Source of the DNA: JAHFUI01 sp041485905
GTDB lineage: Bacteria > Acidobacteriota > Vicinamibacteria > Vicinamibacterales > CAVVIG01
Length of the DNA stretch: 18,717 nt
NCBI GenBank assembly: GCA_041485905.1
Contig: JBGPKK010000090.1
Location: forward strand, 1 to 18,717
Direction of reading: 5' to 3'
The stretch's first letter is position 1. Each line of letters starts with the position of its first letter. Below are positions 14,423-18,717 of this stretch, in pieces. Made by a program: the position numbers and the translations under genes. A model generated the notes under the pieces. That model made no database searches. It was not told where the DNA came from and was given only the letters and a program-made list of their open reading frames with translations.

Positions 14423-14792
14423 ACAATTCCGTTTGCCCTTGTGCTGGCCCGCAGTGACGAACGGCTCGGTCCGCAGCTGAACCTATCAACGCTCGATTGC
14501 ACGCCGCGTCCAGGCACTCTGCCGCCGCCATTAGCCTCGGGGCCGCCGTCTCTTCAAGAAAGGCAGAACCGTTGCAGGCTGTCGATGGTCGTTCCGTCGA
14601 TCGTCTCAGGTGGTATCGGCATGGATCAATTCGCGCGAGTAATGAGTAGTGCCGCAGGCGGTGATGTGGAGAATCACACCGGCCTTCAGAGTTCGTATGC
14701 CGTGACCTTGACGTTCTTCCGGCAACGCAGGGCCGGTCCACCCCCTTGATGCGAATGCGACCGACGATGCGCCGGATATCTTCACGGCGGTG
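14423..14792 (+). pseudogene. Relic of a TIGR03435-family gene (soil Acidobacteria family), C-terminal half
   Basis: The frame from 14423 reads IPFALVLARSDERLGPQL, then STLDC, a Pro-rich stretch, CRLSM, and GIGMDQFARVMSSAAGG with ENHTGLQSSYAVTLTF. This follows the TIGR03435 C-terminal order (YALVLARSDGRLGPQL, C-G, MxxLAxxLS, DxTGLxGxYxxTLxF). The frame breaks in a run of five C at 14741-14745. Shifted by one it continues LDANATDDAPDIFTAV, the next piece of the family, up to 14792. The N-terminal half and the expected LGLKLE end are missing here; the end segment lies inverted at 14823-14930. The family's function is unknown. A sequencing error could explain the C-run shift but not the missing ends. 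Confidence 0.72.
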
Positions 14793-14812
14793 GCACGCTC
14801 TGCGGCACGCTC
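14792..14812 (+). repeat. 9-bp direct repeat at the relic breakpoint
   Basis: GGCACGCTC occurs at 14792-14800 and again at 14804-14812, exactly where the plus-strand TIGR03435 homology stops. It may be a rearrangement scar. Confidence 0.4.
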
Positions 14813-14822
14813 CATCAAGGGC

Positions 14823-14930
14823 GCTCTTGGCTCATCGTGCGTAGGGTGCTCAACGCTGTCAATGACGAGCACATCCACTGGGGCCGGTCGTCGACTCCAG
14901 CTTCAGGCCGAGCTGGGTGAGAGATGTGTA
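14823..14930 (-). pseudogene. Inverted terminal segment of a TIGR03435-family gene
   Basis: On the minus strand, 14930 downward reads YTSLTQLGLKLESTTGP. After one extra base (14879) it reads VDVLVIDSVEHPTHDEP. This is the C-terminal signature of TIGR03435 proteins (FTALQEQLGLKLE, then VLVIDHVERPTEN). It faces the plus-strand relic that ends in DIFTAV at 14792. It is either the true end of that gene after a local inversion, or the tail of a second copy. No 5' part remains; the TonB receptor lies just beyond. Confidence 0.7.
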
Positions 14931-14959
14931 TTGACACTGCACAGTGATTTCCGCAAGAT
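14931..14959 (+). promoter_or_regulatory. Possible promoter for the TonB receptor gene
   Basis: TTGACA (14931-14936) is followed by a 17-nt spacer and CAAGAT (14954-14959). The -35 is perfect and the -10 matches at 3 of 6. It lies about 140 nt before the ATG at 15102 and abuts the edge of the inverted relic. Confidence 0.35.
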
Positions 14960-15101
14960 ACGTCCGCATATGAAGGGACAACGTCTGGACCCTTCCCACG
15001 AGGCCGCTTCGGGCTGCGCAAGATTCTGAACGCCGCCCCCCGTAGGAAGAACAGACATTGATGGCTGGACGTTCGTGATGTGTGGAAAGTGGAGGCTCCC
15101 C

Positions 15102-18100
15102 ATGTTCCGATGTGTAAGGGCGATCGTGGTGCTCGTGTCGCTGACGGTCGTCCCGGCAGCTGCCTATGCTCAAGCGTCGATCGTGGGGACCGTCAAGGAC
15201 CCCTCGGGCGCCGTGTTGCCAGGCGTCACGGTCGAGGCGTCCAGCCCCGCGCTGATCGAGAAGACGCGCGCCGTCGTGACCGGCGGGACCGGTCAGTATT
15301 CCGTCGAAAGCCTGAGACCCGGCACCTACACAGTGACCTTTACGCTGACCGGGTTCGCCCCTGTCAAGCGCGAAGGCATCGAGTTGACCGGGACCTTCGT
15401 GGCCACGGTGAACGCGGACCTGAAAGTGGGCGGCGTGGCCGAGACGATCACTGTCTCTGGCGAAACCCCCCTCGTCGACGTGACGAGCTCGCGCAGCCAA
15501 GAGACGATCAGCGGCACTACGGTAAACGCAGTCCCGACGTCTCGAAATTATGGCGGCCTCATTGCGCTCGTCCCGGCGATCAACGTGCAGGGCAATGATG
15601 TCGGCGGCTCTCAGGGTGCCATCTTCAATGTGTTCCAGGTCCACGGCGGACGCCGGAACGAAGGGCAGGTCCAGGTCGATGGCATGAGTGCCGGCTACCA
15701 GGGCATGGGCGTGTCCTCCTACGTCACCGAGGTCGGCAATGCGCAGGAAGTGGTGTTCTCTCTGTCTGGCGGGCTTGGCGAGGCGAACACCGGCGGCCCG
15801 CAGATGAATATTATCGGCAAGCAGGGCGGGAACAAGTTCGCAGGGAGCTTCTTCATCAACGGCACGGGCAGCGCGCTCCAGGGCACGAACCTGACGCCGG
15901 CGCTGCAGGCCCAGGGCCTGACAACGGCGCAATCTCTGGCGAAGGCATGGGATATCAACCCCGCGTTCGGCGGCCCGATCGTCCGCGACAAGCTGTGGTT
16001 TTTCGGCACGTACCGCTACCAGTCCAACGACCAGAATGTCGCCAGCATGTGGGTCAACTTGAATGCCGGCGATAACACCAAGTGGACGTATCTCCCCGCC
16101 GATGGCAAGGACGGCCGGCCGCTGCAAGTACCAATCGACGACGGCAGGTGGAAGAACGGCTCTCTGCGATTGACATGGCAGCCGACTCCGAGAAACAAGA
16201 TCAACTTCTTCACGGACTACCAGCGGATTTGCCAGCACTGCATCCAGGGTGGCTCCAGTTCGGGGCTCACCTTCGCCGGGACGATTGCCGCACCCGAAGC
16301 GCTGCAGAAGGTCGAAAATCGCCCGAACTCGATGACCCAGTTCTCCTGGACATCGCCGGTCACGTCCCGACTGCTGCTCGAAGGCAACGCTCAGCTGGGG
16401 CCCTACTTCTGGTGGGGGGGAACCCAGAAGAATCCATGGGATCAGACGACGATTCCCGTGCAGGAACAAGGCGGCATCATTCCGGGCCTCAACTACCGGT
16501 CCAGCAACTGGTCAGACCACACCGGCTTCACGAACATCCTCCAGGGATCCGCGTCGTACGTGACCGGATCGCACTCGGCGAAGTTCGGCGTCCGCTACCA
16601 CGCCAACGACTCGACGTTTCCGAAAAACTACTACAACAACAGCCAGCTCAGTTATGTCTTCCTGAACGGCGTTCCCCAATCGTTCACGATGTACGCCGAC
16701 CAGGGATCGAGCCAACAGCAGCATCAGGGCATGCTTTCCCTGTATGGACAGGATCGATGGACTGTTGGCCGCCTCACGTTGCAGGGTGGCCTTCGCTTCG
16801 AGCGCCTGGTCGACCACTTTGCTCAGCAGCAGATGGGACCGAACCGGTTCCTGCCGACCGCCGTCGTGTTCCCCGACCAGGACGGCCCCCTCAATCAGAA
16901 GGACCTGCAGCCGCGGTTCGGCGCGGCCTACGATGTATTCGGCAACGGGAAGACGGCGGTGAAGGTCTTCCTGGGCGAATACGTCACGACGACGAACACG
17001 GTCAACGAGTGGCTGTTCTACAGTCCAGCAGGAATCGGGCATTTTAGCTCGAGCACCACGCGAACCTGGCCCGTCGACAACGGCGACTTCGTGCCCAACT
17101 GCGACCTTCTAAACCCGGCAGCCAACGGCGAATGCGGCCCGATGGCGAGCCCGACATTTGGGAAAACTATCTCGCCAACCACGGTCGATCCGGACACCAC
17201 CAGCGGCTGGAATAAGCGGGAGCACAGTTGGGACTTGTCACTCGCCCTCTCGCAGCAACTCGCCCCGAGGGTGTCGGTCGATGTGAGCTACAACCGGCGG
17301 AGCTGGGGCAACCTGCAGTCCACAATCAACCGCAACCTGACGCCGGCCGACTTCGATTCGTTCACCTACACCGTGCCTACGGATTCAAAGCTGGCGAGCA
17401 GCGGCAAGACGCTTTCGTACGTGGACCTGAAGCCGGCCAAGTTCGGCCAGATCGATAACTACCTCACCTTTTCGGACAAGGCCGGCGGTGCGTTCAACAC
17501 CTACAACGGCGTCGACTTCGCCGTGAACGCGCGCATGCGAGACGTGGTTATACAAGGTGGGTTCAGCAGCGGGAACGTCGTCGAGGACAACTGCGGAGTG
17601 GCCACGGCGCACCCGGAAGTGAACATTTTCGGGGCTTGGGGCGGCACGCTCTCGTTCTTTGATGCCTTCCAGCCCGGCCTCTGGCAGTGGCCGGTGGCCT
17701 ATTGTCATCGTGAGTCGGGATGGCTAACGAACGTCAAGGGGCTGGCGACGTACACCGTGCCGAAGGTTGACGTGCTCGTCAGCGGGACGTTCCACAGCCT
17801 CCCGTACCCGGGGAGCAACTTCCCGAGCGTGACGAGCCAGAGCCTGGTTGCGCAGACCTTCGTAGTGTTCAGCCAGACGAGTCTTGGGCGGTTCTTCGCC
17901 AATGGCTCTCCCGTCGCGCCCTTGCAGCTGGTTCAGCCCGGCGCGGTCTACGGTGATCGCCTCAACGGGGTGGATCTCCGGTTCGGCAAGAATCTGAGAT
18001 ACGGGCGAACCCGCACGTTGGTTGCGCTCGACATCTTCAACCTGTTCAACTCCAACGCGGTGGACGTGTACCAGCAGAACTACGGGACGACGTATCTCAA

Positions 18101-18158
18101 TCCGTTGTCGATCACGCAGGCGCGGTTCTTCAAGATCGGCGTGCAGTTCGATTTCTAA
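15102..18158 (+). CDS. Oar-like TonB-dependent outer-membrane receptor
   Basis: The product is 1018 residues. The signal peptide is about 1-23 (cleavage near AYA-QA). A carboxypeptidase-regulatory-like domain at 26-110 (GTVKDPSGAVLPGVTVEASS, YSVESLRPGTYTVTF) is followed by a linker, a plug domain at about 118-230 (ETITVSGETPLVDVTSSRS, VQVDGMSAGYQGMG) and a beta-barrel with alternating aromatic strands to the end. The C-terminal strand FFKIGVQFDF ends in Phe, as required for outer-membrane assembly. This architecture is the large SusC/Oar-like receptor type abundant in Acidobacteriota. The cargo is unknown, and no SusD-like, TonB or ABC gene is adjacent. The ATG at 15102 is chosen over in-frame starts at 15075/15078 because GGAGG (15091-15095) lies 6 nt before it. 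Confidence 0.9.
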   Translation: MFRCVRAIVVLVSLTVVPAAAYAQASIVGTVKDPSGAVLPGVTVEASSPALIEKTRAVVTGGTGQYSVESLRPGTYTVTFTLTGFAPVKREGIELTGTFVATVNADLKVGGVAETITVSGETPLVDVTSSRSQETISGTTVNAVPTSRNYGGLIALVPAINVQGNDVGGSQGAIFNVFQVHGGRRNEGQVQVDGMSAGYQGMGVSSYVTEVGNAQEVVFSLSGGLGEANTGGPQMNIIGKQGGNKFAGSFFINGTGSALQGTNLTPALQAQGLTTAQSLAKAWDINPAFGGPIVRDKLWFFGTYRYQSNDQNVASMWVNLNAGDNTKWTYLPADGKDGRPLQVPIDDGRWKNGSLRLTWQPTPRNKINFFTDYQRICQHCIQGGSSSGLTFAGTIAAPEALQKVENRPNSMTQFSWTSPVTSRLLLEGNAQLGPYFWWGGTQKNPWDQTTIPVQEQGGIIPGLNYRSSNWSDHTGFTNILQGSASYVTGSHSAKFGVRYHANDSTFPKNYYNNSQLSYVFLNGVPQSFTMYADQGSSQQQHQGMLSLYGQDRWTVGRLTLQGGLRFERLVDHFAQQQMGPNRFLPTAVVFPDQDGPLNQKDLQPRFGAAYDVFGNGKTAVKVFLGEYVTTTNTVNEWLFYSPAGIGHFSSSTTRTWPVDNGDFVPNCDLLNPAANGECGPMASPTFGKTISPTTVDPDTTSGWNKREHSWDLSLALSQQLAPRVSVDVSYNRRSWGNLQSTINRNLTPADFDSFTYTVPTDSKLASSGKTLSYVDLKPAKFGQIDNYLTFSDKAGGAFNTYNGVDFAVNARMRDVVIQGGFSSGNVVEDNCGVATAHPEVNIFGAWGGTLSFFDAFQPGLWQWPVAYCHRESGWLTNVKGLATYTVPKVDVLVSGTFHSLPYPGSNFPSVTSQSLVAQTFVVFSQTSLGRFFANGSPVAPLQLVQPGAVYGDRLNGVDLRFGKNLRYGRTRTLVALDIFNLFNSNAVDVYQQNYGTTYLNPLSITQARFFKIGVQFDF

Positions 18159-18181
18159 GACGCGAGGAGCCTTGGGCAGTT

Positions 18182-18220
18182 CCGCCTGCCGGGATAGCGA
18201 AAGGCCGTTCCGGCAGGCGG
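18182..18220 (+). terminator. Stem-loop after the TonB receptor gene
   Basis: CCGCCTGCCGG (18182-18192) and CCGGCAGGCGG (18210-18220) form a perfect 11-bp GC-rich stem with a 17-nt loop, 23 nt after the stop. No T-run follows, so it may be a hairpin terminator without a U-tract or a 3'-protecting structure. Confidence 0.5.
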
Positions 18221-18577
18221 GTCGCAACAGAAACCTTCACCTGGGTGCCGCCGCCCTGGCGATCGGTGGCGTCCGGGATGACAGTGAGCGGACGTAGGAC
18301 GATCTGCTCTGAGTGAGCATTGCGTGGGACGCTCGTCTATGCGCAGCGCCGCGTCCGGGTCGATCATGCGGGGTTCGCGCCAAGCGGGTCGCGTTTGCCG
18401 ACGGCCACGCTGGCATCATGCGTCGGTTGCGCCAAGTCACTGGCGTGGATTGCCAGTCGATGCCGAAGCTGGATGCGCCTGGGATGCGTCGATTCGCTTC
18501 CACCTGCTGCATTCTGCAACCCCTTAAGCGCAGACCCGGTCTTGAGTTGGTCTGGTGTCGTCATTCGTCACGCAGGC
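18221..18577. other. Region without a recognised gene
   Basis: About 360 nt between the receptor hairpin and the IS end. Several short overlapping frames exist, but none has a ribosome site plus family motif. One plus frame contains VAFADGHAGIM, which is too little to name. It may be degraded DNA. Confidence 0.4.
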
Positions 18578-18717
18578 TAGAGCGTTTTCCGATTGTACAT
18601 AGTACGGCGGTCATGGTACTTCTCTCGCCGGGAGGGACGAATGGCGCCGTACTCGATGGATTTGCGCACGCGCGTGCTCGGGGATTGTGACGCGGGATTA
18701 GCGGCGAAAGAGGTCGC
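18578..18717 (+). mobile_element. Left part of an IS630-family insertion sequence (runs off the window)
   Basis: The element is inferred from the transposase start at 18641. The likely left end is at GGCTAGAGCGTTTTCC. The TA at 18578-18579 would be the target dinucleotide that IS630 elements duplicate, and the terminal repeat would begin at about 18580. The other end is outside the window, so the terminal repeat cannot be confirmed. Confidence 0.55.
18641..18717 (+). CDS. IS630-family transposase, N-terminal fragment (window edge)
   Basis: The visible 25 residues read MAPYSMDLRTRVLGDCDAGL and then AAKEV. This is the well-known beginning of IS630-family transposases (PYSxDLRxRV, then a helix-turn-helix that starts with GxxxxEVA). 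GGAGGG at 18631-18636 is 4 nt before the ATG. The frame is open to the window edge, so whether the element is intact cannot be told. The DDE catalytic domain would follow outside the window. Confidence 0.82.
   Translation, partial: MAPYSMDLRTRVLGDCDAGLAAKEV

Noticed and set aside
14441..14749. 102-codon plus-strand frame as an intact small gene
   Set aside because: It is the middle of a TIGR03435 C-terminal region, without a proper start, and is frameshifted at its end.
14859..16469. Long 536-codon minus-strand frame
   Set aside because: Most of it is antisense to the TonB receptor coding sequence and follows from high-GC codon use. Only its last stretch (14930 downward) coincides with real TIGR03435 homology, reported separately.
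16082..17047. 321-codon plus-strand frame inside the TonB receptor
   Set aside because: Out-of-frame shadow of the receptor with no domain, no signal and Arg-rich composition.
18313..18690. Plus-strand frame containing VAFADGHAGIM, reminiscent of prepilin-type DG-domain proteins
   Set aside because: The match is only a few residues, there is no N-terminal prepilin helix, and the frame runs into the IS end.

Overview
The window is high-GC DNA that looks like a soil Acidobacteriota chromosome, most plausibly Vicinamibacteria or a relative. The reasons are an Oar-like TonB receptor with an N-terminal carboxypeptidase-regulatory domain, a decayed TIGR03435-family gene (a family expanded in soil Acidobacteria), a carboxypeptidase-regulatory/cytochrome/propeller fusion, DUF4159, and many exported single-heme proteins. 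This assignment is inference from gene content. I see no rRNA, tRNA or CRISPR array.

Layout: (1) 1-2900: a small exported cytochrome c (+) converges on a large exported heme/propeller protein (-), with an imperfect inverted repeat between them. (2) 2900-5900: an orphan AapJ-like amino-acid binding protein (+), an exported carboxymuconolactone-decarboxylase (CMD) family protein (+), and a double-VOC protein with a histone-H1-like lysine tail (-). (3) 5900-10160: a tightly packed minus-strand operon (Tat-signal flavin amine oxidase, four-helix His-rich membrane protein, three-helix membrane protein, anchored exported protein). It is divergent from an exported cytochrome-c-type protein, and a TTGACGTCAA palindrome lies between them. 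(4) 10195-12280: an amidohydrolase translationally coupled to an exported protein with two CxxC repeats. (5) 12300-15070: a decay zone holding relics of an aldehyde dehydrogenase, a CMD-family protein and a TIGR03435 protein, interspersed with an intact DUF4159 gene and an exported VOC gene. (6) 15102-18158: a 1018-residue TonB-dependent receptor. (7) 18578-end: the left part of an IS630-family element whose transposase runs off the window.

The best candidate for an undescribed system is the divergent cluster at 5932-10160. A Tat-exported FAD oxidase overlaps by ATGA a membrane protein with His9/His22 in helix 1, His98 in helix 3 and His145 in helix 4. That pattern would suit a b-type (possibly diheme) cytochrome. 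Together with the divergent periplasmic c-type protein it could be a respiratory, not O2-consuming, amine/flavin dehydrogenase module. This is a hypothesis from gene order and residue spacing only.

The other notable signal is gene debris not visible as ordinary ORFs: a 56-bp copy of the 3' end of the binding-protein gene at 5924-5979, now forming the antisense C-terminus of another gene, and a TIGR03435 relic whose last segment lies in inverted orientation.
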